A DNA stretch of 64,000 bases from Proteobacteria bacterium UBA981 (GTDB lineage: Bacteria > Pseudomonadota > Gammaproteobacteria > Ga0077536): positions 303,859-367,858 of the forward strand of contig DBBP01000027.1 of assembly GCA_002292285.1 (NCBI GenBank). The letters run 5' to 3'. The notes beneath the pieces are model-generated. The model saw only the letters and a program-made list of their open reading frames with translations, made no database searches and was not told the origin of the DNA. A program made the position numbers and the translations under genes. This document shows, piece by piece, positions 17,046 through 25,997 of this stretch (position 1 is its first letter; every line of letters starts with the position of its first letter).

Positions 17046-17258
17046 ATGACTGACTCTTCATTTTTTAAAGCGATCATCATCGCCATCTTTGTCATGATCC
17101 TAATATCACTCGGATCGGCTTTTCTGAGTTTGTTCCGCGGCAAAAACCCAGACAGTACCGCGACCGTAAAAGCCCTTACGGTCCGGGTAATACTGTCAAT
17201 TGCGCTGGTTCTGGCGATTGTCATACTCAACGCACTCGGCCTCATCACACCGAACTGA
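17046..17258 (+). CDS. Twin-transmembrane small protein (DUF2909 family)
   Basis: The 70-residue protein has two hydrophobic helices (about residues 8-29 and 47-65) joined by a short basic loop, LFRGKNPDSTATVKALTVR. This is typical of the DUF2909 twin-transmembrane proteins found inside gammaproteobacterial cytochrome oxidase clusters on the opposite strand to the cta genes. Function is unknown; conservation of position suggests a link to oxidase assembly or stability. It diverges from SURF1 and converges on ctaE. Confidence 0.85.
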   Translation: MTDSSFFKAIIIAIFVMILISLGSAFLSLFRGKNPDSTATVKALTVRVILSIALVLAIVILNALGLITPN

Positions 17259-17303
17259 AAACGAAGCCGCGGGGGTTTGCTGCCGGCGTTTTTATGCCTG
17301 CGG

Positions 17304-17332
17304 AAAAAAAGCGCCACTTGTAAAGTGGCGCT
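17304..17332 (-). terminator. Rho-independent terminator of the ctaCDGE operon
   Basis: On the minus strand a perfect 10-bp stem (AGCGCCACTT with AAGTGGCGCT, 3-base loop) is followed by seven T residues, about 25 bases after the ctaE stop. This is a classic intrinsic terminator and the strongest one I see in the window. Confidence 0.88.
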
Positions 17333-17356
17333 GACTGTCTGCGTGAGAGGCTTGGA

Positions 17357-18232
17357 CTAGATCCAGTAAACGAAAATAAACAGACCAATCCACACGACGT
17401 CGACGAAATGCCAGTACCACGCCACCGCTTCGAAACCAAAATGATGCTTGGGCGTGAAATGTCCCTTGATCGAACGGCCGAGGATGGTGGCCAGCATGAT
17501 CGTGCCCATGGTCACGTGAAAGCCGTGAAATCCCGTCAACATAAAAAATGTCGCGCCGTAGATTCCGGAATTCATGGTGAGTCCGAGTTCGTGGTAAGCA
17601 TGGCCATATTCCTGCGCCTGAAACCCAACGAACAGTGCGCCCAGTGCAACTGTGACCGCCAGGCCGGCGATCAGGTGTTTGCGGCTGCCAATCTTCAGGC
17701 CCCAATGAGCCCAGGTTACCGTTGCGCCACTGGTCAGCAAAATAGCGGTGTTCCAGAACGGCACGCCCCACGCCCCGATGGTCTCTTTAAAATGATTGAA
17801 ACCGTGATTGGAGGGTGCTTCGAAAAGTGGCCAGGCTGCGGCGAATTCAGGCCACAAAAACTGGTTCGTCGCAGCGCCGGAACCTTCGCCGCCGAGCCAC
17901 GGTACAGAGTACATACGCGCGTAATAGAGCGCTCCGAAAAATGCAGCAAAGAACATTACCTCGGAGAAGATGAACCAGGCCATGCCCATTCTGAAACTGA
18001 CATCGACCTGGTCGTTATAAATCCCACCTTCGCTTTCCTTGACCACAACCCCGAACCAGCCGAACAGCATAAACACGAACAGCAGGAAGCCAAGACCCAG
18101 GATGTACTGACCAACGTCAGCACCATTCAGCAGCGTCGCGCCGCCGACGAACATCGTGAAGATTGACAATGAGGCGGTTACCGGCCAGTGACTTGGCTCG
18201 GGAATATAGTAATCAGAGTGTGCTTCGGCCAT
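17357..18232 (-). CDS. ctaE: Cytochrome c oxidase subunit III
   Basis: Subunit III of the aa3-type oxidase. The 291-residue protein has seven transmembrane segments. Recognisable motifs are FRMGMAWFIFSEVMFFAAFF (with the lipid-binding glutamate), NTAILLTSGATVTWAHWGL, and the C-terminal GFHGFHVTMGTIML ... AVAWYWHFVDVVWIGLF, which is nearly invariant in subunit III. It ends the ctaC-ctaD-small ORF-ctaG-ctaE run before a strong terminator. The gap to ctaG is 36 bases. Confidence 0.97.
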   Translation of the reverse strand: MAEAHSDYYIPEPSHWPVTASLSIFTMFVGGATLLNGADVGQYILGLGFLLFVFMLFGWFGVVVKESEGGIYNDQVDVSFRMGMAWFIFSEVMFFAAFFGALYYARMYSVPWLGGEGSGAATNQFLWPEFAAAWPLFEAPSNHGFNHFKETIGAWGVPFWNTAILLTSGATVTWAHWGLKIGSRKHLIAGLAVTVALGALFVGFQAQEYGHAYHELGLTMNSGIYGATFFMLTGFHGFHVTMGTIMLATILGRSIKGHFTPKHHFGFEAVAWYWHFVDVVWIGLFIFVYWI

Positions 18233-18268
18233 GACTTGTATATCTCTGTTTAGCGTTAGTAAGTAGGG

Positions 18269-18847
18269 TTAGGACGGCGGTGGCGTTGCGAGCTGCGGCG
18301 CAGTTTCTGCCGTGTTCAACGATTCAAAAAAAGTGTACGCCAGCGTGACGACCTTGACCTTTTGGGGCAATCCCGGATCGACAATAAACCTCACCGGCAT
18401 CACTTTAGTCTCGCCGGCGGCGAGTGATTGCTGCGAAAAACAAAAGCATTCGGTCTTATTAAAATACCGCGCTGCCGCACTTGGCGCGACGCTCGGAACG
18501 GCGCTGCCGGTGACCTCGTATTGAGCGATGTTTATCGCTTCGAACTCGACCATGGTTTCTACGCCCGGGTGTACTTTTATAGTGCTCTGCAAGGGGCGGA
18601 ATTCCCACGGCATGTCCGAGCTGACATTGGTCACAAATTCGATGGTCACTTCGCGGGACATGTCTACCGTTGTTTCGGCCGCCTCAACGTCGGTTAAACG
18701 GCCCGTTTTACCGTTTAACCCGGTAATCTCGCAGAACACGTTATACAGCGGCACCAACGCATATCCGAAAGCGAACATCAAAACCGTCGTCGCAAGCAAT
18801 CGTCTCACGACGCGGCTGTTGGCTTGCTTAAGTTTGGCGTCTGACAT
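18269..18847 (-). CDS. ctaG: Cytochrome c oxidase assembly protein CtaG (Cox11)
   Basis: CtaG delivers copper to the CuB centre of subunit I. From the ATG at 18847 it is 192 residues: one N-terminal helix (LLATTVLMFAFGYALVPLYNVFCEITGLNG, with the family cysteine) and a periplasmic domain carrying the copper motif CFCFSQQSLAAGE. I prefer this start to the one at 18877 because the latter would lie inside the upstream 38-codon gene, while 18847 is 5 bases after its stop. Confidence 0.95.
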   Translation of the reverse strand: MSDAKLKQANSRVVRRLLATTVLMFAFGYALVPLYNVFCEITGLNGKTGRLTDVEAAETTVDMSREVTIEFVTNVSSDMPWEFRPLQSTIKVHPGVETMVEFEAINIAQYEVTGSAVPSVAPSAAARYFNKTECFCFSQQSLAAGETKVMPVRFIVDPGLPQKVKVVTLAYTFFESLNTAETAPQLATPPPS

Positions 18848-18852
18848 ACCGC

Positions 18853-18969
18853 TTACAAATGCGTCACGATTGCCCAAATGTAGACCGCAACCGCGACCAC
18901 TCCCAGCGCGAGCGCCGTGCGCACAGCCGACTTGCGCTGCGATTCCCGCTGGTCATTCAACTGCGACAT
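18853..18969 (-). CDS. Cytochrome oxidase small assembly protein (38 residues)
   Basis: A short frame with an ATG at 18969 and TAA at 18855-18853 fits exactly between ctaD (14 bases before) and ctaG (5 bases after). The product has a charged N-terminus (SQLNDQRESQRKSAVR) and one transmembrane helix (ALALGVVAVAVYIWAIVTHL). Small single-helix proteins of this type are found between ctaD and ctaG in other gammaproteobacteria and are described as cytochrome oxidase small assembly proteins. The role here is inferred from position and topology. Confidence 0.82.
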   Translation of the reverse strand: MSQLNDQRESQRKSAVRTALALGVVAVAVYIWAIVTHL

Positions 18970-18983
18970 GCCTGGAGCCGCGC

Positions 18984-20591
18984 TTAGCGCATGCCGCCTT
19001 CAATGCTTGAGGGTTCCGGCGCAACGGTGAAGCTGTGATAAGGCGGCGGAGACGGCAAGGTCCACTCCAGACCGTGGGCCCCTTCCCAGACCTGGTCCGT
19101 GGCCTTTTCACCGCCGCGGATGCATTTGACTACCACCATGACGAACAGCAATTGCGACAGGCCAAAAACGAATCCGCCGATGCTCGAAACCATATTGAAA
19201 TCTGCGAACTGCACAGCATAGTCGGGAATTCGACGCGGCATGCCGGCTAATCCGAGGAAATGCTGGGGGAAAAACAGCACGTTCACGGAAATTGTGGACG
19301 TCCAGAAATGCCATTGGCCGAGTTTTTCGTCGTACATATTGCCGGTCCATTTCGGCAGCCAGAAATAAGCGCCAGCCATGAGCGCGAAGACAGCGCCAGT
19401 AACCAATACGTAATGAAAATGCGCGACGACGAAATACGTGTCGTGATATTGGAAATCGACTGGTGTGACACCGAGCATAAGGCCAGAGAATCCGCCGATC
19501 GTGAACAGCACGACGAATGCCAGTGCGAAGAGCATTGGCGTTTCGAACGTCATCGAGCTTCGCCACATGGTCGCAACCCAGTTGAAGACTTTCAAGCCAG
19601 TGGGAACCGCGATCAGAATGGTGGTGTACATAAAGAACAGTTCACCAGCCAGCGGCATGCCGACGGTAAACATGTGATGCGCCCACACGATGAAAGACAG
19701 GAATGCAATCGCGCCGGTCGCGTAGACCATGGAGCTGTAACCGAACAGCGGTTTGCGCGCGAACGTTGGAATGATCGCCGAGACGATACCGAACGCAGGC
19801 AAAATCAAAATATAGACTTCAGGGTGACCAAAGAACCAGAAAATATGCTGGAACATAACCGGATCGCCGCCGCCTGCTGCGCTAAAAAACGCAGTGCCGA
19901 AGAACTTGTCAGTCAACAACATGGTCACGGCACCGGCGAGAACCGGGATTGAGGCGATTAGCAGGAAAGCTGTAATGATCCAGGTCCACACGAACAATGG
20001 CAACTTCATCAACGTCATACCGGGAGCCCGCATGTTGAATACGGTCGCGATGATATTGATGGCGCCCGCGATGGATGACGCACCCATGAAGTGGACCGCG
20101 AAGATCAGGAAAGGGAACGCGGCGCCAGTCTGAAGGACCAGCGGCGGATACATCGTCCAACCACCGGCGGGCGCACCACCCGGCATAAACAGGGTGCTCA
20201 AAAGCAAGGTGAACGCGAACGGCAAGATCCAGAAGCTCCAGTTATTCAAACGCGGCAGGGCCATATCCGGGGCACCGATCATGATCGGAATCATCCAGTT
20301 TGCGAACCCTGTCCAGGCCGGCATAACAGCGCCGAAAATCATCACCAACGCGTGCATGGTGGTCATGGAGTTGAAAAATTGGGGATCGACGAATTGCAGC
20401 CCGGGCTGAAACAATTCGAGACGAATCACCATCGCCATGATGCCGCCAATGAAAAACATCGTCAGCGAGAACAACAGGTAAAGCGTACCGATGTCCTTGT
20501 GATTGGTCGTTGTTATCCAGCGCATCAGGCCGCTTGGGTGGTGATCGTGATGATCATCGTGATGGTCGTCGTGGGTCGCTGCCTCACTCAT
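18984..20591 (-). CDS. ctaD: Cytochrome c oxidase subunit I
   Basis: The heme a/heme a3-CuB subunit of the terminal oxidase, 535 residues with twelve helices. The first heme ligand is in TTMHALVMIFGAVMP. The CuB ligands are in FWFFGHPEVYILILPAFG with the cross-linked His-Glu-Val-Tyr, and in WAHHMFTVGM. The distal ligands are in YFVVAHFHYVLVTG. The N-terminus has a histidine/aspartate-rich stretch (THDDHHDDHHDHHPSG) before helix 1, which might bind metal. It follows ctaC by 83 bases. Confidence 0.98.
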   Translation of the reverse strand: MSEAATHDDHHDDHHDHHPSGLMRWITTTNHKDIGTLYLLFSLTMFFIGGIMAMVIRLELFQPGLQFVDPQFFNSMTTMHALVMIFGAVMPAWTGFANWMIPIMIGAPDMALPRLNNWSFWILPFAFTLLLSTLFMPGGAPAGGWTMYPPLVLQTGAAFPFLIFAVHFMGASSIAGAINIIATVFNMRAPGMTLMKLPLFVWTWIITAFLLIASIPVLAGAVTMLLTDKFFGTAFFSAAGGGDPVMFQHIFWFFGHPEVYILILPAFGIVSAIIPTFARKPLFGYSSMVYATGAIAFLSFIVWAHHMFTVGMPLAGELFFMYTTILIAVPTGLKVFNWVATMWRSSMTFETPMLFALAFVVLFTIGGFSGLMLGVTPVDFQYHDTYFVVAHFHYVLVTGAVFALMAGAYFWLPKWTGNMYDEKLGQWHFWTSTISVNVLFFPQHFLGLAGMPRRIPDYAVQFADFNMVSSIGGFVFGLSQLLFVMVVVKCIRGGEKATDQVWEGAHGLEWTLPSPPPYHSFTVAPEPSSIEGGMR

Positions 20592-20674
20592 GATTTAACC
20601 TCTGCAATTGAGACCGCTTGTGGACGCGGTTCCTTACAAAAAAATGGCGAACTTGTTTTACGCACGAATGCTGA

Positions 20675-21517
20675 CTAGTTGTGTTCGATGTTGAGAGCGA
20701 CCGGCTGATCCGATTCGCTCTTTTGCTGTTCGATCCAGGCGGCGTAGTCACTTTCACTTACCGCCTCGACGACGATGGGCATGAAACCGTGGTCCTTCCC
20801 GCACAGCTCGGCGCATTGGCCGCGATAAACGCCGATCTCGTCGATCAGCGCCCAGGACTCATTGATAAACCCGGGTACCGCATCGCGCTTCCATCCGAGT
20901 GCCGGTACCCACCAGGCGTGGATAACGTCGCCCGCAGTGGTCAGGAACCGAATCTTTTGGTTAACCGGGACGATCAGGCGATTGTCCACGTCGAGCAGAT
21001 AATTCTGCACCGTGTTTGGGTCGATTCCTGAGTCGAGGCGACGCGCAACGTTACTGTCGCTCGATATCGTGCTGTACAGTTCGACGCCTTCCTCGATGTA
21101 TTCGTAGTGCCATTTCCATTGGTATCCGGTGACTTTGATGGTCATGTCTGCACCTGAGACGTCTTCCATCATGATGAGTGCCTTGGTAGCGGGCACCGCC
21201 ATGCCAACCAGGATCAGAAACGGCGCGACTGTCCACAGCATTTCTACGACTGTGCTTTCGTGCCATTGCGCGGCTTGTGCGCCCTTGGACTTGCGAAAGG
21301 CGACGATGGAATAAAACATCACGCCGAACACAGCAACGCCAATCACCACGCAAATACCCAGAATGAGCATATGCAGGTCGTAGATTTCACGGCTGAACGG
21401 CGTTACGCCTCGCGGCAGATTCAGACCCCATTCGGCGCTCGCAGACGCCGGCAGAGCCAGCATCGCGGCGACCACCGCCTGTTTTGTTCGGGATCCGAAG
21501 ATTTTTGAGAATGTCAT
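20675..21517 (-). CDS. ctaC: Cytochrome c oxidase subunit II
   Basis: Subunit II carries the CuA centre that accepts electrons from cytochrome c. From the ATG at 21517 (GGAGAG 8 bases upstream) it is 280 residues, with a signal peptide (VVAAMLALPASASAEWG), two helices and a periplasmic cupredoxin domain. CuA ligands are visible as HAWWVPALG and CAELCGKDHGFMPIVVEA. There is no C-terminal cytochrome c domain. The frame is open to 21664 but that would put 49 hydrophilic residues before the signal peptide. First gene of the oxidase operon. Confidence 0.97.
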   Translation of the reverse strand: MTFSKIFGSRTKQAVVAAMLALPASASAEWGLNLPRGVTPFSREIYDLHMLILGICVVIGVAVFGVMFYSIVAFRKSKGAQAAQWHESTVVEMLWTVAPFLILVGMAVPATKALIMMEDVSGADMTIKVTGYQWKWHYEYIEEGVELYSTISSDSNVARRLDSGIDPNTVQNYLLDVDNRLIVPVNQKIRFLTTAGDVIHAWWVPALGWKRDAVPGFINESWALIDEIGVYRGQCAELCGKDHGFMPIVVEAVSESDYAAWIEQQKSESDQPVALNIEHN

Positions 21518-21704
21518 GCTTCTAGCTCTCCGTACCGCCAAGCCGGGGCGGACTGGTGCATATTCTGATTGCGAATTTATTTGTGTCGTTATCGTCTGAC
21601 GTTGGTCTGGCACACTAATCAGTAGCTGCGCGCGACCCGGCGGGCGAAACCGCGTGGCCCACACGTGGTTCTACCGGCTTTGCTGTCGGGACAAGGGCGG
21701 TAGT

Positions 21705-22187
21705 TTACCGTTTTTTTTTCAGCGCGTTAATCAGCTTAGTCGCAAATGATTCGCGTTCGTCGTCAGTAAGAAACTGGCCAAGTTCCAGGGAGCGTCCCTG
21801 AGCGACAATTAATAACCTTTGCGGGTGGAAACGGTTGACGGGCGCACGCAGTTCGACGCGAACCCAAAAACGATTGAATTGCACGCGTTCCTCGAGCTCG
21901 CGACGACCCCGTTCTACGATCAGGTCATGCCCCTCGAAGCGAACGATTTCGCGACGTTCGCCGCTTCTCATCACCACATAAAAGGCGCCGGCCACCGCGA
22001 GCGCCTCCAACCCGGAAAACGGCAACACATATGGCGCCCCGAGGACGAAAAAGAAGCTTCCGATGGCGGCGCTGATGAGCGTCACGCAGATAATCAATTG
22101 GCGGGCCTCGGGCCACGTCATCGAACGGGTAGGCCGCAATTCCCAAACCTCGCTACCGTCCGGGCTGGTGGGTAGTTCGGTGACCAA
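21705..22187 (-). CDS. DUF2244 family membrane protein
   Basis: The 160-residue protein has two adjacent hydrophobic helices (about residues 30-70) and then a basic soluble domain with FNRFWVRVELRAPVNRFHPQRLLIVAQGRSLELGQFLTDDER. This is typical of DUF2244 proteins encoded near cytochrome oxidase genes. It starts one base after the bioD stop on the same strand, so it could be transcribed with the biotin genes, but functionally it probably belongs with ctaC downstream. Function unknown. Confidence 0.82.
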   Translation of the reverse strand: MVTELPTSPDGSEVWELRPTRSMTWPEARQLIICVTLISAAIGSFFFVLGAPYVLPFSGLEALAVAGAFYVVMRSGERREIVRFEGHDLIVERGRRELEERVQFNRFWVRVELRAPVNRFHPQRLLIVAQGRSLELGQFLTDDERESFATKLINALKKKR

Positions 22188-22188
22188 A

Positions 22189-22887
22189 CTAGCTTCGAGC
22201 GACTGGCGGCGGCACTGGACTCGCTTTGTTTGCCGCTAAGCGGGCTGCAATTTCGGTCAGGGCGCCGGTGTCGTTCCAGGCAACCGTACCGAGTAAGGGT
22301 GCTTCGATTCGCCTCGCCACGGCTTCGATAACCTCGTCGCACGCATAGATATCCGGTTCAACAATGTTAGCGACCCAGCCAACGAACGGCAGGCGACTGG
22401 CAGTGATTGCGTGGGCACTGAGAAGAGCATGATTAATGCAGCCCAGACGGACCCCGACTACGAGCAATACCGGTAGGCCCAGTTTCGCTGCCAAATCGGC
22501 AACCGTTTGGGTCTCGTTAATCGGGACTAGCCAGCCTCCGACACCTTCGACCACGACAAAATCGGTAGCATCGACACACGCACGGAAAGCACTCGTAATC
22601 ACGTCAAGCTCGATTTCAACGCCGCTCTGCGCAGCGACGATATGCGGAGACGCCGGCGGAGCAAACAAATAGGGATTGCGCACAGAGGCAGGCAGATCTG
22701 TATTGGAAGCGGCCTGAAGTGCATCAACGTCTTCATTTCGTAATTCGCCGTCAACAGCTTCAGCACCGGTCGCCATCGGTTTCATCCCGATGACCTGGCG
22801 ACTGTTGTCGGCAAGCGCGCGCAGGATACCGCAGCTGATAAAAGTCTTGCCACAGCTCGTATCGGTGCCGGTGATGAAGATGCTCAT
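22189..22887 (-). CDS. bioD: Dethiobiotin synthetase
   Basis: BioD closes the ureido ring of dethiobiotin from diaminopelargonic acid, CO2 and ATP. The 232-residue protein starts FITGTDTSCGKTFISCGILRAL, a P-loop of the BioD type. It also has GMKPMATGAE and DFVVVEGVGGWLVPINETQTVADLA, typical of the family. Its start overlaps the bioC stop by 4 bases, so it is translationally coupled within bioBFCD. Confidence 0.95.
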   Translation of the reverse strand: MSIFITGTDTSCGKTFISCGILRALADNSRQVIGMKPMATGAEAVDGELRNEDVDALQAASNTDLPASVRNPYLFAPPASPHIVAAQSGVEIELDVITSAFRACVDATDFVVVEGVGGWLVPINETQTVADLAAKLGLPVLLVVGVRLGCINHALLSAHAITASRLPFVGWVANIVEPDIYACDEVIEAVARRIEAPLLGTVAWNDTGALTEIAARLAANKASPVPPPVARS

Positions 22888-23759
22888 CGGCGGCGACGCA
22901 ACTGCTGGAGCGGGAAAACGTGCTCAGTGCCAGATTGGAGAACCGGGCCGGCGGTCACCCAGGCGTGACCGAATATGACCTCGTAGGTGGCGGGCAATTT
23001 ACCGTCACGACGGTGTTGTTCATAGGCCGCGATAAGCGCCTTGAGATGCGCTTTTCCGAGTAGGCCGCGGCCGCGCTCCAGCGCAGCATTTGCCGCACCG
23101 AGACCTTTTAAATCGCGCATTAATGTCATGACATCGTCGTACTCAACGGTCAGGTATTCGGTTTCCATGACCGGATCAGCAAATCCGCTGCCGCCCAGAA
23201 GATCACCGATATCATGCATATCGATGAAGGCATTCACATGTTCGCTGCCGGACACCGTCGCAAATGCCTGACGCAATTCCTTCAACGTATCGGGCCCCAG
23301 CGTGGTAAACATAAATAGACCACCGGGTTTCAGGATGCGACGAACTTCGTTGAAGGCATTTTCCAATCTTAAGCACCACTGCAGACTCAGACTTGAAAAG
23401 GCGAGGTCGAAACAATCCTCTTTGAAAGGTAGCTGCTCAACGTCTGCACACACATATTGTTGGCGTGAGAACCAGCGGGGCGCGAGGCTGCGAGCGCGGT
23501 CCAGCATTGACCACGCGAGGTCGCCATGAGTGATGTGGGCTTTTTTGTAACGTTGCGACAGTTCGCGTGCACAGCGCCCGGTGCCGGAACCCAGGTCGAT
23601 CGCTTTTTGAACGTCGACCGTAACAAAATCAAGGCGTTCGAGCGCGCGCTTGGCGACTTCACGCTGCAGGAAATCGTGGGCATCGTAGGTTGTGGAAGCT
23701 TTGTTGAAGCGCGCCCGCACTACGGCCTTGTCGATTTGATTGAGTCCGTCTTGTTTCAT
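22884..23759 (-). CDS. bioC: Malonyl-ACP O-methyltransferase
   Basis: BioC methylates malonyl-ACP so that fatty acid synthase can build the pimeloyl chain. The 291-residue protein has the SAM-binding motif AIDLGSGTGRCARELSQRY, then DLAFSSLSLQWCLR and LKPGGLFMFTTLGPDTLKELR, a BioC hallmark. It overlaps bioF and bioD by 4 bases each. The usual partner esterase bioH, often found between bioF and bioC, is not in this operon. Confidence 0.95.
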   Translation of the reverse strand: MKQDGLNQIDKAVVRARFNKASTTYDAHDFLQREVAKRALERLDFVTVDVQKAIDLGSGTGRCARELSQRYKKAHITHGDLAWSMLDRARSLAPRWFSRQQYVCADVEQLPFKEDCFDLAFSSLSLQWCLRLENAFNEVRRILKPGGLFMFTTLGPDTLKELRQAFATVSGSEHVNAFIDMHDIGDLLGGSGFADPVMETEYLTVEYDDVMTLMRDLKGLGAANAALERGRGLLGKAHLKALIAAYEQHRRDGKLPATYEVIFGHAWVTAGPVLQSGTEHVFPLQQLRRRR

Positions 23760-24925
23760 AGGTTGCGAGTCGCGAGCAACGCCGCCACCAGATTTTCCAG
23801 TTGTACAGAGGTATGCGTCGCGGTCAAAGTTATACGCAGGCGTGCGGTTCCGCGAGGCACCGTGGGTGGGCGGATAGCACGAACATAAAAGCCTTGTTGG
23901 TACAGTTTTTTCGACACCTCCAGCGCTTGCCGATCATCACCGATCATTAGCGGTTGGATGGGTGTGGTGCTATCAAGCAGAACGAGCCCAGCTTCTTTGG
24001 CGAGGCTGCGGAAAGTTGCAATATTGGTCTGTAACTGGCGGACAGGTTGATTATCAATCGCCATGATTTCAAGCGCTTCCAGCGCTGCGGCTGCACACAC
24101 TGGCGGCAGAGCGGTGTCATAGATGAACGTGCGCGCGCGCTGAACGAGGTATTCCCTAACCGACGCCGGCGCCAGTACAACCGCCCCGGCGGAACCGAGC
24201 GCCTTACCGAGCGTCAGCATGATGATAGTGGTCGGTCGACGATTTCCGGTGCGACCGAGAATGGCGGACGCGCCGCGGCCGTCGCCCGTGACGCCAAAGC
24301 CGTGCGCATCGTCAATATAAAGAACGGCGTTATGTTCTGCCGCCGTGGTTTGCAGTTCCGGCAACGGCGCTTGGTCGCCATCCATACTGAACAGAGATTC
24401 GCTGACGAGAAAATTTTGACCCCGTGAGCGCCCCATTGATTCGGTAACGGTGGCGGGTTCTAAATGGGGATAACGGCGATGGGCGGCCTTGCTGGACAGG
24501 ACCCCATCGATTAAGGAGGCGTGGTTGAATCGGTCGTGAGCGACGAAATCCGATTTACCGATCAGGGCCGGCAATGTACCGGTGTTGGCCAGGTATCCTG
24601 AGCTGAATAGGAGTGCGGATTCAGCACCGGTGTAGGCGGCGATCTCACGCTCTAACTCGGCTTGGAGCGTGCTACGGCCGGACAATAACGCGGCGCTACC
24701 GGCGCCAAAGCCGTGCCGGGAAACTTCGCTTTGTACTCGTTTTATTACACGCGGATGGGCTGCCATACCCAAATAATCATTACTCGTGAAATTGATTACG
24801 CGGCGACCTTCAACCTCAATCTCGGCCCCCTGCGCCGACATTCGGCTATCCAGCGTACGTAGGAGGCTGGCAGATTTCGCGGCACTGACAACATCGTCGA
24901 CGCGTGCCAGAAAAGCTTCACTCAC
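23756..24925 (-). CDS. bioF: 8-amino-7-oxononanoate synthase
   Basis: BioF is the PLP-dependent enzyme that condenses pimeloyl-ACP with alanine. The 389-residue protein has NFTSNDYLGMAAHPRV near the N-terminus, SGYLANTGTLPAL, YIDDAHGFGVTGDGRGAS and the cofactor-lysine segment IIMLTLGKALGSAGAVV. The length is normal. It lies 18 bases after the bioB stop and overlaps bioC by 4 bases. Confidence 0.96.
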   Translation of the reverse strand: MSEAFLARVDDVVSAAKSASLLRTLDSRMSAQGAEIEVEGRRVINFTSNDYLGMAAHPRVIKRVQSEVSRHGFGAGSAALLSGRSTLQAELEREIAAYTGAESALLFSSGYLANTGTLPALIGKSDFVAHDRFNHASLIDGVLSSKAAHRRYPHLEPATVTESMGRSRGQNFLVSESLFSMDGDQAPLPELQTTAAEHNAVLYIDDAHGFGVTGDGRGASAILGRTGNRRPTTIIMLTLGKALGSAGAVVLAPASVREYLVQRARTFIYDTALPPVCAAAALEALEIMAIDNQPVRQLQTNIATFRSLAKEAGLVLLDSTTPIQPLMIGDDRQALEVSKKLYQQGFYVRAIRPPTVPRGTARLRITLTATHTSVQLENLVAALLATRNL

Positions 24926-24943
24926 GATAGCTTGCGAACAGAC

Positions 24944-25936
24944 TCAGCTATGTAGAGCTTGCGTAGCCGAGATACCCAGTCGTGAGAACAGTTCCTGGTC
25001 AGCGGCGACTAATGGGTTTTCGGTGGTAAGCAGTTCTTCGCCGTAGAACATGGAATTCGCGCCCGCGAAAAAACACAATGCCTGGAGCTCGTCGGTCATT
25101 GCGCTGCGCCCGGCAGACAGGCGGACCCACGATTCGGGCATGAGGATGCGTGCCACAGCAATCGTACGAACAAAGTCGAACGGGTGAACCGCACCGGCTT
25201 CCGCCAGCGGGGTTCCCTCAACCCGGACCAGGAGGTTGATTGGCACTGATTCGGGGTGGCTGGGCATATTCGCCAAAGTGCGGAGCAGTTCCGCACGATC
25301 GTCTGTACTTTCTCCCAGACCGACGATGCCTCCGCAGCAGACTTTAATGTTCGCATCACGGACGTTTTCTAGGGTATCCAGGCGATCTTCGTAAGTTCGG
25401 GTAGTGATGATTTCCCCGTAGAACTCAGGCGATGTATCAAGGTTGTGGTTGTAGTAGTCGAGACCGGCATCAGCGAGGCGGCGGGTTTGAGCGTTATTGA
25501 GCATGCCAAGGGTCACACATGTTTCTAATCCAAGTTCACGTACCCCCTCGATCAGTGGTATGACCTTGTCGAGGTCGCGATCCTTTGGTGAACGCCAGGC
25601 TGCACCCATGCAAAAACGTGTCGCGCCGGCGCTTTTAGCCGCTCGTGCAGCGCTCAATACGGCGTCTAAATCAAGCACCGGCGTGGCGGTAACATCGGTA
25701 TCGAAGCGTGCACTTTGGGGGCAATACGCACAATCTTCCGGGCAGCCGCCGCTTTTGATATTGAGTAGCGTACTGAGCTGAACTTCATTAGGGTTGAAGT
25801 TCGATCGGTGGGTACCTTGGGCGCGAAATAGGAGTTCGTTGAACGGAAGTTCGAATAATAACCGAACCTCTTTAAGCGTCCAATCATGGCGCAAGTGGTT
25901 ATTGAGTTCAGGCGCGATGGAGGTCGTAGCGTGCAT
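24944..25936 (-). CDS. bioB: Biotin synthase
   Basis: BioB is the radical SAM enzyme that inserts sulfur into dethiobiotin. From the ATG at 25936 it is 330 residues. The radical SAM cluster motif is in SGGCPEDCAYCPQSARF (CxxxCxxC). YYNHNLDTSPEFYGEIITTRTYEDRL, GIVGLGES and the RLSAGR motif also support the call. Starts further upstream (to 26197) would run antisense through the start of comF and are rejected. It heads bioBFCD and diverges from comF. I see no E. coli-like BirA operator in the short gap. Confidence 0.97.
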   Translation of the reverse strand: MHATTSIAPELNNHLRHDWTLKEVRLLFELPFNELLFRAQGTHRSNFNPNEVQLSTLLNIKSGGCPEDCAYCPQSARFDTDVTATPVLDLDAVLSAARAAKSAGATRFCMGAAWRSPKDRDLDKVIPLIEGVRELGLETCVTLGMLNNAQTRRLADAGLDYYNHNLDTSPEFYGEIITTRTYEDRLDTLENVRDANIKVCCGGIVGLGESTDDRAELLRTLANMPSHPESVPINLLVRVEGTPLAEAGAVHPFDFVRTIAVARILMPESWVRLSAGRSAMTDELQALCFFAGANSMFYGEELLTTENPLVAADQELFSRLGISATQALHS

Positions 25937-25997
25937 AGTCTGTTGATCCTGTGCTCGAGGCCTTAAGCCGCGACGAAATATTATGGGGGCTGGCATC

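Noticed and set aside
19260..19952. Antisense frame of 230 codons within ctaD
   Set aside because: It is opposite a highly conserved gene, has a histidine/glutamate/arginine-rich shadow composition and no recognisable family.
21700..21719. CGGTA/TACCG hairpin followed by nine T on the plus strand
   Set aside because: No gene reads rightward into it; the T run is the lysine codons at the end of the leftward DUF2244 gene and the stem is only 5 bp.
25937..25997. BirA operator between bioB and comF
   Set aside because: No long palindrome like the E. coli bio operator is present in this 61-base gap.
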